This document shows, piece by piece, positions 31,452 through 41,189 of a stretch of 64,000 nt of DNA (its first letter is position 1; every line of letters starts with the position of its first letter). The DNA is taken from contig CAWJPU010000004.1 in assembly GCA_963844805.1 (NCBI GenBank), forward strand, positions 43,533 through 107,532, read 5' to 3'. The translations under genes and the position numbers were made by a program. Under the pieces are notes generated by a model, which saw nothing but the letters and a program-made list of their open reading frames with translations, did not search any database and had not been told where the DNA came from. This DNA is from JACCZR01 sp963844805. GTDB lineage: Bacteria; Actinomycetota; Thermoleophilia; Solirubrobacterales; Thermoleophilaceae.

Positions 31452-32532
31452 ATGCCCACGACCGAGATCGACGCAGAGCCCATCCCCGAAGAGTTCACGC
31501 CTTCGCGAATGCGGCGATCGGTGATGGTGGTCGTGGCGATCGTGCTCGTTGTGGGGGCCCTGGTGGTGCTGCTGCCGGGGCTGGGGTCGCTGCGCGAGCG
31601 CTTTGCCGGGGGCGACCCGGCCTGGCTGGTGCTCGCGTGCGTGCTCCAGGTTCTGTCGTGCCTCTCGTACGTGATCGCGTTCCGCACCGTCTTCTGTCGC
31701 CAGATGAGCTGGCGGACCAGCACCGAGATCGGGCTGGCCGAGCTGGCCGCCAACTCCGTCCTGTCGGTCGGCGGGGCGGGTGGCCTCGCCCTCGGGGCTT
31801 GGATCCTGCGCCGCGGCGGCGTGAGCGGTGGCCATATCGCCCGCCGCACCGTCGCGTTCTTCCTGCTCACCAGCCTGGTCAACGTGACCTGCCTGCTGCT
31901 GGGCGGCATCGGCCTGGCGACCGGCGTGCTCTCGGGCGCCGACGCGCTGCTTTTGGGACTCGTGCCCGCCCTGGTAGGGGCCGCCGCGATCGCGCTCGCG
32001 CTCGCCTCGGGCCCGCTCGCCGGCGCGCTGGCGCGGCGGTCGCGCTGGAGCCGATTCACCACCGTGGCGCGGACGATCAGCGCGGGGGTCTCCGAGGCGC
32101 TGATGTTGCTGCGTACGCGCCAGCCCGAGCTCGCGATCGGCACCGCCGGCTACATGCTGCTCGACGTGGCGGTGCTGGCCGCCTGCTTCGCCGCCTTCGA
32201 TATGGCGCTGCCGCCGTTCGGCGTGCTGCTGGTGGCCTACATCGTCGGCCAGCTCGGCGGGCTGATCCCGCTCCCCGGCGGGATCGGCGGCGTGGACGGC
32301 GGCCTGATCGGTGCGCTGGTGATCTACGGCGTCGACGCTGCCGACGCCGCTGTGGCGGTGATCGCCTACCGCGGCGTGCTGCTGGCGGTCCCCGCCCTCA
32401 TGGGCTTCCCCGCGCTGGCCGTCCTCCGTCGCAGGCTGCCGAGCCGAGACCCACGACATCGCGGCCTGCGCGCCGGGCGAGGAGGTCGAGGTCATCGGCC
32501 GCGGCCGGGTGCGCAAGCCGGCCCCCGCTTGA
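31452..32532 (+). CDS. Lysylphosphatidylglycerol-synthase-like (UPF0104) integral membrane protein, frameshifted at the end
   Basis: About 355 aa with eight or so hydrophobic helices, the first VMVVVAIVLVVGALVVLLPG. Family signatures: LAELAANSVLSVGGAGGLALGAW and YIVGQLGGLIPLPGGIGGVDGG. This flippase-like domain occurs in MprF and in stand-alone paralogues without the catalytic domain, as here. An extra C near 32440 shifts the last 30 residues; repaired, it ends GEEVEVIGRGRVRKPAPA at 32532. Confidence 0.85.
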
Positions 32533-32535
32533 GCG

Positions 32536-33264
32536 CTACTCGAGGGTGGAGAGGAGGAACGAGAGCGCGAAGGCGGCGGCGGTGACCAGCCCCGTCAGGC
32601 GCCCGCTGTCCTCGTAGGCCTCGGGGACCATGGTGTCGGCCAGCATCACCACGATCGCCCCGGCGGCGAAGGCCTCGATCCCCCCGGTCAGGTTGCCCGA
32701 GGCGCCGTCGAGCAGGGCGAAGCCGGCCAGCGCGGCCAGCGCCGAGACCACCGCGACCGTCCCCCACAGCCCGAGGATCCATCCGGTCGGGCGACCGCTG
32801 TTGCGAAGCCCGACGCTGGCCGACAGCGACTCCGGCACGTTGGAGATGAACACCGCGACGACGACGGCGATGCCCACGCCGTTGCCCTCGAGCAGGCTGA
32901 TGCCGATCGCCGCCGACTCGGGGATGCCGTCCATCAGGGCGCCCAGCACCAGCGCCATCGCCGCGGCGCCCTTCTGCTGGTCGCCGGAGCGCTTGCGGTG
33001 GGCACCACCCATCCGGTCGACCAGGCCGTCGGCGACGAAGAAGGTGATCGCGCCGAGCGCCAGGCCCACGACCGCGGCGTCCCGCCCGCCGCGGTCGAAC
33101 GCCTCCTCGGTCAGCTCGAAGGCGGCGGCGCTGATCAGCACGCCGGCGCCGAAGGCCATGATCAGGCCGATCGCGCGCTGGGAGAAGCGCAGCCACAGCC
33201 CCAGCGCCGCTCCCACCAGGAGCGCCCCGCCCCCGACGAACCCCCAGAACGCGGCCTCCAGCAC
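32536..33264 (-). CDS. ZIP family metal (zinc) transporter
   Basis: Intact 242 aa, eight predicted helices. Metal-path residues: helix IV MDGIPESAAIGISLLEG (normally HxxPE, here D-G-I-P-E) and helix V VFISNVPESLSASVGL. The histidine variation in helix IV is common in this actinobacterial branch. Probably imports Zn2+ or other divalent ions, though transport direction cannot be read from sequence. Confidence 0.9.
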   Translation of the reverse strand: MLEAAFWGFVGGGALLVGAALGLWLRFSQRAIGLIMAFGAGVLISAAAFELTEEAFDRGGRDAAVVGLALGAITFFVADGLVDRMGGAHRKRSGDQQKGAAAMALVLGALMDGIPESAAIGISLLEGNGVGIAVVVAVFISNVPESLSASVGLRNSGRPTGWILGLWGTVAVVSALAALAGFALLDGASGNLTGGIEAFAAGAIVVMLADTMVPEAYEDSGRLTGLVTAAAFALSFLLSTLE

Positions 33265-33291
33265 CGCCGCAGTGTCACACGGCCTGAGCGC

Positions 33292-33801
33292 CTATGCGGG
33301 CCCGAAGGTCAGCCCGAAGCGCTCGCACAGCTCGGGGATGGTCTCCGGCTTGGCCTCCAGGCCGTAACTCGCGCCGAGCTCGCCGACGACGGCCGGGTCG
33401 AATCGCCCTCCCTCGACGATGTCCACCAGCTCGCGGAAGTACTGCTCGAACCCCGCCGGCGAGATGATCTCGAGGATCCGGCACGGCTCGTCGCCGGCGT
33501 TCCAGAACGTGTGCCACTGGTCACGGGGCTTGAACACCAGGTCACCCGTGCCCGCCTCGACCACGTCGTCGCCGAGCAGTGCGCCCATCCGCCCCTCGAG
33601 CACGAACGAGTACTCGTCCTCGCGGCTGTGGCGGTGAAGCGGCGCGGCCAAGCGGCGCGGCTCCATCGGGTGCTCGACGAGCGAGAAGTTGCCGTCGTGG
33701 GTCTCGTGGCCGTCGATCATGAAGCGGACGCCGATCGAGCCGAGCAGTCCGCTCTTCCCATCACGGGGGCCGACGATCTTGGGGGCGGTGGAGGGCTGCA
33801 T
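33292..33801 (-). CDS. Cupin-domain protein
   Basis: Intact 169 aa. Cupin motif 1 is APLHRHSREDEYSFVLEG (two His and Glu) and motif 2 is DLVFKPRDQWHTFWNAGD (His). One metal-binding beta-barrel, length normal. It is divergent from a TetR gene with an inverted repeat between them, so TetR probably controls it. Confidence 0.88.
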   Translation of the reverse strand: MQPSTAPKIVGPRDGKSGLLGSIGVRFMIDGHETHDGNFSLVEHPMEPRRLAAPLHRHSREDEYSFVLEGRMGALLGDDVVEAGTGDLVFKPRDQWHTFWNAGDEPCRILEIISPAGFEQYFRELVDIVEGGRFDPAVVGELGASYGLEAKPETIPELCERFGLTFGPA

Positions 33802-33828
33802 CGAACATCCTTTCGTTGAACGACTTGT

Positions 33829-33850
33829 TTACCGAATAGCGCCACGGTAA
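33829..33850. promoter_or_regulatory. Candidate TetR operator between cupin and tetR genes
   Basis: TTACCG and CGGTAA are separated by 10 bp in the 54-bp divergent promoter region; a second palindrome TCGTT-G-AACGA lies at 33813-33823. The region is much AT-richer than its surroundings. Confidence 0.5.
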
Positions 33851-33855
33851 CATGA

Positions 33856-34452
33856 ATGAACACCGTGTCAACCCAAAAGCGGAAATACGAGCTGAAGGCG
33901 CGCGCCGAGGCCCAGGAGCAGACCCGCCTCCGGATCGCGGGCGCGGCCGCCGAGCTGCACGAGGAGGTAGGGATCGCCGCCACGACGGTGGCCGACATCG
34001 CCCGCCGCGCCGGCGTGCAGCGCGTGACCGTCTACAACCACTTCGCGGACCTGGACGAGCTGCTGCCCGCCTGCAGCGCGCACTGGCTCCAGCGGCACCC
34101 GATGCCCGACCTCGCCGGGGCCTTCGCCGTCGAGGACCCGCGCGAGCGCGTGCGGGCGGTGCTGGAGGCCCTCTACCCCTGGTACCGCGAGAACGAGGGG
34201 ATGCAGACGATCGTCCAGGGTGAGCGGAGCAGCGTCCCCGAGCTCGAGCGCTGGATGGCCAGGTCGGCCGACGTCATGCAGGGCGAGCTGGCCGCGGGCC
34301 TGACGGCGGGGTTCGGGCTGAAGGGCGCGGCCGCCGGGCGCATGCGCGTGCTGATCCGGCTGGCGCTCGATTTCTGGACGTGGCGGCGCCTGAGCACCGA
34401 GGGCCTGGACGACGCCCGGGCGGCGGCGCTGATGAGCGAGCTGCTGCCCTAG
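33856..34452 (+). CDS. TetR family transcriptional regulator
   Basis: Intact 198 aa. HTH: EEVGIAATTVADIARRAGVQ then RVTVYNHFADLDELL. The ligand domain is unremarkable (DFWTWRRLSTEGLDDARAAA). It is transcribed away from the cupin gene, and the shared intergenic inverted repeat suggests autoregulation and control of the cupin. Confidence 0.92.
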   Translation: MNTVSTQKRKYELKARAEAQEQTRLRIAGAAAELHEEVGIAATTVADIARRAGVQRVTVYNHFADLDELLPACSAHWLQRHPMPDLAGAFAVEDPRERVRAVLEALYPWYRENEGMQTIVQGERSSVPELERWMARSADVMQGELAAGLTAGFGLKGAAAGRMRVLIRLALDFWTWRRLSTEGLDDARAAALMSELLP

Positions 34453-34484
34453 CCCGCTCGAGGCACCTGCCACCATCAGAAGCA

Positions 34485-35651
34485 GTGTTCGGTGGAAGCT
34501 CGATCAAGCTCGCGCGGGTATTCGGGATCCGAATCGGAGTGGACGTCAGCTGGTTCTTCGTCTTCTTCCTGGTCATCTACTGGCTGACCGGCAACTACGG
34601 CGACAGCCTCGGCCCCGGCCACGACACCGAGGCGTTCGTGCTCGGGGTCATCAGCGCAATCCTGCTGTTCGGCTCGATCGTCCTCCACGAGCTGGGCCAC
34701 GCCCTGGCCGCCCGCCGGCTGGGCATAGGCATCGCCTCGATCGACCTGTGGCTGTTCGGCGGCCTGGCGAAGATGGAGCGCGACACCCGCAGCGCGGGCG
34801 AGGAGTTCAAGGTCGCCGCCGCCGGCCCCGCCGTGACGCTGGTGATCGCCGCCGTCTGCTTCGGGGCCGCCTCCCTGATCGCGGGCGCCGACAGCGCGCT
34901 GGACGCGACCGGCGTGGAGGGCCGCAGCCTCGACCCGGTGGTGGCCGTGCTCGGCTGGGTCGCGCTGGTCAACGCCAGCCTCCTGATCTTCAACCTGATC
35001 CCCGGCTATCCGCTCGACGGCGGGCGCATCGCGCGCTCACTGGTCTGGTGGCGTACCGGCGACCGCACCCGGGCCACCCGCACCGCCGCCCGGCTGGGCC
35101 GCGGGGTCTCGTACCTGCTGGTGGGCGCCGGCGTGTTCATCGCGGTCGCCACCGGCGACGTCTTCGGCGGCATCTGGCTGGCGATCATCGGCCTGTTCCT
35201 GGGCAGCGCGGCGCGCCAGACCGAGTACCAGAACGAGGTGCAGAGCCGGATCGAGGGCGTCCGGGTGGTCGACGTCATGGACGCCGAGCCGGTGGCCATC
35301 CCCTCCGAGCTGACCCTCGACCGCGCCTGGGACGAGTTCTTCCTGCGCTACCGCTGGCCCTGGTTCCCGGTGGTGGACGCCGAGGGGCGCCTCGTCGGGG
35401 TGGTCGCTTCGGAGTCGGTGGAGTCGATCCCCGAGCAGGTGCGGCCGGGCCGCACCGTGGCAAGCGTGATGGCCGCCGACGACGGCGGAGGCGCCCTGCG
35501 GGTGGGCTTCGAGGAGCCGCTGGAGGCCCTGCTCGGCCGCGAGGGCCTGGCCCGCCTCGGGGCGATCATGGCCGTCGACCGCGAGGGGGTCCTGCGCGGC
35601 GTGGTGACGGCCGATCGAGTGCGCCAGGCGCTCCGTCCCGTTGCGCCCTAG
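34485..35651 (+). CDS. M50 family site-2-type protease with CBS domains
   Basis: Intact 388 aa, about six helices. Zinc motif LHELGHALAARR and the distal NLIPGYPLDGGRIARS are the two catalytic signatures. The C-terminal part (about 260-388) carries a CBS pair: VVDVMDAEPVAIPSELTLDR, FPVVDAEGRLVGVVA and REGVLRGVVTADRVRQAL. Such CBS-linked intramembrane proteases respond to nucleotides. GTG 34485 is chosen from the conserved SSIKLARVFGIRIGVD start; the coding frame extends further upstream without similarity. Confidence 0.92.
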   Translation: MFGGSSIKLARVFGIRIGVDVSWFFVFFLVIYWLTGNYGDSLGPGHDTEAFVLGVISAILLFGSIVLHELGHALAARRLGIGIASIDLWLFGGLAKMERDTRSAGEEFKVAAAGPAVTLVIAAVCFGAASLIAGADSALDATGVEGRSLDPVVAVLGWVALVNASLLIFNLIPGYPLDGGRIARSLVWWRTGDRTRATRTAARLGRGVSYLLVGAGVFIAVATGDVFGGIWLAIIGLFLGSAARQTEYQNEVQSRIEGVRVVDVMDAEPVAIPSELTLDRAWDEFFLRYRWPWFPVVDAEGRLVGVVASESVESIPEQVRPGRTVASVMAADDGGGALRVGFEEPLEALLGREGLARLGAIMAVDREGVLRGVVTADRVRQALRPVAP

Positions 35652-35772
35652 ATCGGCGCCAGGATGGCGCCGGCCGTCAAAGATCTGCGGCCTGGAAGAC
35701 CGCAGGGACACTCTTAGACCGTACATCGGGTAGGCAGCGCGCTCGAATAGCATTGCGCCCGCCTCTCCCCAG

Positions 35773-37463
35773 ATGCCCCAGCACGACGTCCTCGTAATCG
35801 GAGCCGGCCTGGCCGGACAGCGCGCCGCGCTCGCCGCGGCGGAGACCGGCGCGTCCGTCGGCATCATCTCCAAGGTCCACCCCGTGCGCTCGCACTCGAA
35901 CGCGGCGCAGGGCGGGATCAACGCGGCACTCGACCCCGAGGACTCCTGGGAGTCGCACGCGTTCGACACCGTCAAGGGCTCGGACTACCTGGGCGACCAG
36001 GACGCGATCGAGATCATGTGCAAGGAGGCGCCCGCACGAGCTGCTCGAGCTCGAGCACCTGGGCGTGACCTTCCACCGCAACGAGGAGGGTGGCCTGGGC
36101 AAGCGCGCCTTCGGCGGCGCCTCCGCCGCGCGCACCTACTACGTGGCCGACATCACCGGCCAGGCGATTCTCCACGTGCTCTACGAGCAGCTGATGAAGC
36201 ACGAGGAGGTGCACCGCTACGAGGAATGGTTCACCACCGCGCTGGTGCAGGACGACGAGGGCAAGATCGCGGGCGCCGTCACCCGCAACATCCGCGACGG
36301 CTCGATGGAGCTGTTCGCCGCCAAGTCGGTGATCCTCGCCACCGGCGGCAACGGCCAGGTCTTCAACCCCACCACCAACGCCCTTGTCTGCACCGGCGAC
36401 GGCATCGCGCTCGCCTACCGCATCGGCGCGCCGCTGATGGACATGGAGATGATCCAGTACCACCCGACCACGCTGGCGGGGCTCGGGCTGCTGATCACCG
36501 AGGGCGCCCGCGGCGAGGGCGCGCACCTGTACAACGCCGAGGGCGAGCGCTTCATGGAGAAGTACGCGCCGAACAAGATGGAGCTGGCCTCCCGCGACGT
36601 GGTCTCGCGCGCCGAGCAGACCGAGATCGACGAGGGCCGCGGGTTCCCCGACGGCACCGTCGCGCTGGACATCACGGTGGTGCCGAGGAAGCGCATCCAC
36701 GAGGCGCTGCGCGAGATCCTCAACGTCGGGCGCGGACTTCGCCGGGGTGGACATCACCAAGGAGCCGATCCACATCAAGCCCGGCAACCACTACGTCATG
36801 GGCGGGGTCAAGACCGACACCAACGGCCAGACCACCATCCCCGGCCTCTACGCCGCAGGGGAGTGCGCCTGCGTCTCGGTGCACGGCGGCAACCGGCTCG
36901 GCGCCAACTCGCTGCTGGACACGCTGATATTCGGCCGCCGCTCGGGCGAGCACGCCGGCAAGGCGGCCAAGGGCGCGCCGATGCCGAGCCCCTCGCAGGC
37001 CGCCCTGGACGACGAGCACGCGCGTATCCGCGCCGTGTTCGACCGCGCGCAGTCCAGCCGCCGCGTCTCGGAGATCAAGGCCGAGCTCGGCCAGACCATG
37101 GACGAGAAGTGCTCGGTGTTCCGCGACGAGCAGGGCCTCAAGGAGGCGCTCGAGGTGGTCCTGCGCCTGAAGGAGGAGGCCAAGACCGCGTCGGTCGACG
37201 ACCGCGGCACGGTCTTCAACCAGGACCTGCTGGGAGCGATCGAGCTCCAGTTCATGATCGACAACGCCGAGACGATCCTGGTGTCGGCGATCGAGCGCAA
37301 GGAGTCGCGCGGCGCCCAGTACCGCACCGACTTCCCCGAACGCAACGACGACGAATGGCTCAAGCACATCAACGTGCACCCCAATGGCGACGGCGAGACC
37401 CCTGAGATCGAGTACTCCGAGGTCACGCGGACCCAGTGGGAGCCGGAAGAGAGAACATATTGA
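35773..37463 (+). CDS. sdhA: Succinate dehydrogenase / fumarate reductase flavoprotein subunit, frameshifted
   Basis: FAD site VLVIGAGLAGQRAALAAAE; RSHSNAAQGGINAAL with the His that carries covalent FAD; active-site regions QYHPTTLAG, ITEGARGEGAHLYN and HGGNRLGANSLLD. The extra C near 36030 (before HELLELEHLG) and an extra G near 36730 (before DFAGVDITKEP) are the only breaks; the total is about 562 aa, normal. The C-terminus (RTDFPERNDDEWLKHINV) is also canonical. First gene of the sdhA-sdhB-HdrB-like operon. Confidence 0.95.
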
Positions 37464-37492
37464 GACGTGACGTCGAAACTGGCTCTCAGAAC

Positions 37493-37511
37493 GCGGGGCC
37501 GGATGCCCCGC
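37493..37511 (+). promoter_or_regulatory. Hairpin abutting the sdhB ribosome site
   Basis: A 7-bp GC stem (GCGGGGC/GCCCCGC, 5-nt loop) lies in the 62-bp sdhA-sdhB gap and ends directly against GGAGGT, the likely ribosome site, 8 bp before the sdhB GTG. It could stabilise a processed sdhB transcript or modulate its translation. Confidence 0.45.
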
Positions 37512-37525
37512 GGAGGTAACTGAAG

Positions 37526-38623
37526 GTGGCCGAGGCTCAGGACTTCACGCTCAAGGTGCGCCGCTTCGACCCGGAGTCGGGCGAGCAGGCCTACTGGCGT
37601 GACTACGGCGTGGAGCTCGACCCCGAGCGCTCGGTGCTCGACGGGATCCTCCAGATCCGCGACCGCGAGGACGCCTCGCTGGCCATCCGCTGCTCGTGCC
37701 GCGCCGCCATCTGCGGCTCCTGCGGTGTGCGCATCAACGGCAAGTCCGCGCTCGCCTGCAACACCCGCATCTCCGACGCTCAGGAGACTGCCGCCAACGG
37801 CGCGATCACCGTCGAGCCCATGGGCAACATGCCCGTGATCAAGGACCTGATCGTGGACATGGACGCCGTCCACTGGAAGAAGATCCAGCGGGTGGTGCCG
37901 TGGCTGCTGCCCGAGGGCGAGCCGCCCGAGGGCCGCGAGTACAAGGTCCCCGCCGAGGCCATGATCGACGTCACCCAGTCGATGGCCTGCATCCAGTGCG
38001 GCGTGTGCGTGTCGGCCTGCCTGTCGCTGGAGGTGGACCCCGAGTTCGTCGGCCCGGCCGCGCTGGCCAAGGCCTACCGCTTCGTCGGCGACCCGCGCGA
38101 CGACCACACCGAGGAGCGCCTCAAGGACCTCGCCGAGGACCCGCACGGCATCTACGACTGCACCCACTGCTTCGCCTGCATCGAGGTGTGCCCCAAGGAC
38201 GTCGCCCCGATGTCGCAGATCATGCGCCTGCGCCGGCGGGCCACGAACGACTACGGCATCAAGGACCACAACAACGGCTACGGCCACGAGAAGGGCTTCG
38301 TGGACATCATCGAGAAGTGGGGCACGCTGCACGAGGCGCAGCTGCTCCCGCGCTCCTTCGGGCAGGGGTCCATGGTGCGCGGCCAGGTCGAGCCCGCGGC
38401 CGTCAAGCAGCTACTGGTGAACATGCCCACCGCCCTGCGTGGGCTGAGGAGCGGCAAGGTGACCCCCAAGAAGGCCCTGCTGCATCCCAAGCTGGCGGAT
38501 CAGAAGAACGTCAAGCGCATCTTCGGGGACATCGAGGACAAGGACGAGCGCCTCGAGCTCAACCTCTACATCACCGGGCACGAAGGCGACGAGCCCGAGC
38601 CCGACGAGGAGGGCACCACTTGA
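37526..38623 (+). CDS. sdhB: Succinate dehydrogenase / fumarate reductase iron-sulfur subunit
   Basis: Intact 365 aa, longer than the classical 230-260. Plant-type 2Fe-2S motif CSCRAAICGSCGVRING with distal Cys, then two CxxCxxCxxxC motifs: CIQCGVCVSAC and CTHCFACIEVCPKDV. The second lacks the 3Fe-4S spacing of classical SdhB, resembling TfrB/HdrC-type subunits. The last 100 residues are an extra helical tail ending in acidic EPDEEG. The GTG start follows GGAGGT. The next gene overlaps the stop (TTGA). Confidence 0.95.
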   Translation: MAEAQDFTLKVRRFDPESGEQAYWRDYGVELDPERSVLDGILQIRDREDASLAIRCSCRAAICGSCGVRINGKSALACNTRISDAQETAANGAITVEPMGNMPVIKDLIVDMDAVHWKKIQRVVPWLLPEGEPPEGREYKVPAEAMIDVTQSMACIQCGVCVSACLSLEVDPEFVGPAALAKAYRFVGDPRDDHTEERLKDLAEDPHGIYDCTHCFACIEVCPKDVAPMSQIMRLRRRATNDYGIKDHNNGYGHEKGFVDIIEKWGTLHEAQLLPRSFGQGSMVRGQVEPAAVKQLLVNMPTALRGLRSGKVTPKKALLHPKLADQKNVKRIFGDIEDKDERLELNLYITGHEGDEPEPDEEGTT

Positions 38624-39522
38624 AACTCGCGTACTGGCCCGGCTGCGTCTCGCGCGGCTTCACCCCCGAGCTGCACGGCTCCATGGAGCTCGTCGCGCCC
38701 AAGCTGGATCTCGAGCTGGTCGAGCTGGACCGCGCGAACTGCTGCGGCGCCGGCGTGATCGCCGAGCACAACCAGGAGCTCGTCGACACGCTCAACGCCC
38801 GCACCTTCGCCATGGCGCAGGACGTGGAGGGCGCCGCGGGCATGATGAACATCTGCTCGACCTGCCAGGGCGCGCAGGCCGAGTGCCAGGAGCGCCTGGA
38901 CGCGGACTCGGCCTACCGCGACCACATCAACTCGCACCTGGACCCCGAGGGCCTCAACTACGAGCGCGACGGTGCCTGGTGGAACAAGAACTTCCTCTGG
39001 CTGCTGGTCGAGGAGATCGGCCTGGACGCCGTGCGCGAGAAGGTCGTGCGGCCGCTGGAGGGCCTGCGCGTGGCGCCGTTCTACGGCTGCTACATCGTGC
39101 GCCCCACCCGCCGCCTGGGCTTCGACGAGCACCCCGAGCGCAACCGCTACCTGGATCAGCTGATCGAGGCCCTGGGCGGCGAGGCCGTGAGCTACGCCGG
39201 CTCGCACAAGTGCTGCGGCTTCCCGGTGATCACCATGGCCCGCACCACCTCGCTGCGCCAGGCCGGCCGCCACATGGCGGACGCCATCGACGCCGGCGCC
39301 GACTGCGTGGTCACCCCGTGCCCGCTGTGCCACCTCAACCTGGACATGCAGCAGCCCGAGGCGGTGAAGTTCGTCGAGCGCGACCTCGACATCCCCGTGC
39401 TGCACCTGCCGCAGATGGTGGGCCTGGCGCTGGGCCTCGAGCCAAAGGAGCTCGGGATGGACAAGCACGTGGTGAAGACCACCGACGTGCAGCGCAAGGT
39501 TGCCGACCTGGCTGCGGCCTAG
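38620..39522 (+). CDS. HdrB-like CCG-domain subunit of the succinate dehydrogenase (SdhE/TfrB-C type)
   Basis: Intact 300 aa with two cysteine-rich CCG domains: YWPGCVSRGF...NCCGAGVIAEH...NICSTCQGAQ, and FYGCYIVRP...HKCCGFPVITM...TPCPLCHLNLD. In heterodisulfide reductase HdrB these bind a noncubane 4Fe-4S cluster pair. Replacing the usual SdhC/SdhD anchors, it suggests a class E or thiol-type complex bound to the membrane by another means. TTG start at 38620 overlaps the sdhB stop. Confidence 0.9.
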   Translation: MKLAYWPGCVSRGFTPELHGSMELVAPKLDLELVELDRANCCGAGVIAEHNQELVDTLNARTFAMAQDVEGAAGMMNICSTCQGAQAECQERLDADSAYRDHINSHLDPEGLNYERDGAWWNKNFLWLLVEEIGLDAVREKVVRPLEGLRVAPFYGCYIVRPTRRLGFDEHPERNRYLDQLIEALGGEAVSYAGSHKCCGFPVITMARTTSLRQAGRHMADAIDAGADCVVTPCPLCHLNLDMQQPEAVKFVERDLDIPVLHLPQMVGLALGLEPKELGMDKHVVKTTDVQRKVADLAAA

Positions 39523-39572
39523 CCGTAGTGACAACTCGCGAACCCCGTTGACCTTCGCGCGTTATTGAGGCA

Positions 39573-40245
39573 ATGGGTAACAATCTCGCAATCCGAAAAC
39601 TGCTCCTCACCACCTCTTCGGTCGCCTGCTTCGCGCTGTTGCTGCCTCTCGGTGCTTCCGCCGCCAAGGCCCCGCCCCCGAAGAACCTTGCCCTGACCGC
39701 CAGCCCCAACCCGGTCGTGGCGGGACGAGGCACCGTGCTCCGGGGCCAGCTCAAGGGCAAGGACCACGCGAACAAGGTGGTCACGCTCTCCGGCTCGGCC
39801 TATCCGTTCACCACCACCGCCTCGAACATCGCGACGGCGGTCACCGACACCAACGGCAACTTCTCCTTCCTCAGGCGCCCCTCGCTGCTCACCCGTTACA
39901 CCGCCCGGGCGGAGGGCACAGACCGGGCCCACGGTTTCGGTGATCGTCCGCCACCGCGTCAGCCTCTTCCTGAGCGACCGCACCCCGCGTCGCGGCCAGC
40001 GCGTCCGCTTCTCGGGCCGCTCGTGCCCTGAGCACGACGGGCTGATCGTCTCCATCCAGAGGCGCACCTCCACCGGCTCCTACCGCACCGTCCGAAGGAC
40101 GCGCTTGCGCGCGGCCAGCCGCTGCTCGGTGTACAGCCGACGCCTGCGGGTCTTCCACGACGGGACGTTCCGCGCCGTCGTCGCCGCCGACGCCAGCCAC
40201 GCGCAGGGCTTCAGCCGGCGGCGGGGGATCGACGCCCACCGCTGA
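39573..40245 (+). CDS. Secreted protein with Ig-like beta domains, frameshifted
   Basis: Signal peptide at the N-terminus (residues 1-30, LLLTTSSVACFALLLPLGAS). Then two beta-rich repeats: LTASPNPVVAGRGTVLRGQL with VTLSGSAYPF, and after a frame break near 39915 HRVSLFLSDRTPRRGQRVRF with SGRSCPEHDGLIVSIQRR. The pairing of the two halves looks like duplicated Ig-like sandwich domains, common in actinobacterial surface proteins. Cys pair CPEH and SRCSVY may form a disulfide. Function unknown. Confidence 0.7.
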
Positions 40246-41189
40246 AGCTCGGACTCGAGCTGCCGGTCGTCCAGGCCGGCATGGGAGGCGGCATCGCCGG
40301 CCACGAGCTGGCCGCGGCGGTGTCCGAGGCGGGCGGCCTCGGGACCGTCGGGATGCTGCCCCCGCCGCTGTTTCGCCGTGAGCTGAACGCCGCTACGGCA
40401 CTCACGGCCAAGCCCGTGGCGGCCAACGTCATCCAGGCGCTGGCCCGCCCCGGGCACTGGGAGGTGGCGCGGGACGCGGAGGTCGTGGTCACCTTCTGGG
40501 GGCGCCCGCGCCGGCGAACCGCCGGCATCTGGCTCCACCAGTGCGGCTCGGTCGAGGAGGCCCGCGAGGCACGTGCGGCCGGCGCGGACGCAGTGATCGT
40601 GCAGGGACGGGAGGCCGGCGGGCACGTGCGCGGCGAGCTGCCGGCCCTCGATCTGCTCGAGCGCGCCCGAGCCGCGCTTCCCGACGGCTACCCGGTGCTG
40701 CTCGCCGGCGGCATCGCCGACGCCGCCGGCGTGCGCGAAGCCCTGCAGGCCGGGGCGGCGGGCGCGGTGCTGGGAACCCGCTTCCTGCTCAGCGAGGAGA
40801 GCGGGGCGCACCCCGAGTACAAGCGCCGCGCTGTTGAGGGCCGTGACACGATCCTCACCCAGCTGTTCGGCGCCGGCTGGCCGGCGCCGCACCGGGTACT
40901 CCCCAACGCGGCCACCGAGCGCTGGCTTGGTGACGATGCCCTCGGCCCGGGTTGGGTGCGCAGCCTGCAGCGGGCGACCAGCCCCGTGCTCTCGCGCGTC
41001 CCGGCCGCCGTCAGCGAACGACTCCTCGCCGCCCAGCGGGTGGGGTCGCCGCTGCTGAGCCCCCAGCCCCCGGTCGCCGGCGGCCCGGAGGGGCTGGTCG
41101 AGGCCGGGCCGCTGTACGCGGGCGAGACCGTGGCGCGCCTCGGCGACGTGCGCCCCGCGGGCGAGCTGACGCGCGAGCTGGCCGGTTGA
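40242..41189 (+). CDS. Nitronate monooxygenase (NMO / 2-nitropropane dioxygenase-like)
   Basis: FMN TIM-barrel. The start of the conserved sequence is LGLELPVVQAGMGGGIAG, then GLGTVGML, FMN-binding VIVQGREAGGHVRG (catalytic His), VLLAGGIADAAGVREALQAG and GAVLGTRFLLSEES. The conserved N-terminus begins at CTG 40242, which overlaps the previous stop as CTGA; the first ATG (40281) would delete conserved residues. Ends GLVEAGPLYAGETVARLG, the piece that recurs at 42493. Confidence 0.85.
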   Translation: MKLGLELPVVQAGMGGGIAGHELAAAVSEAGGLGTVGMLPPPLFRRELNAATALTAKPVAANVIQALARPGHWEVARDAEVVVTFWGRPRRRTAGIWLHQCGSVEEAREARAAGADAVIVQGREAGGHVRGELPALDLLERARAALPDGYPVLLAGGIADAAGVREALQAGAAGAVLGTRFLLSEESGAHPEYKRRAVEGRDTILTQLFGAGWPAPHRVLPNAATERWLGDDALGPGWVRSLQRATSPVLSRVPAAVSERLLAAQRVGSPLLSPQPPVAGGPEGLVEAGPLYAGETVARLGDVRPAGELTRELAG

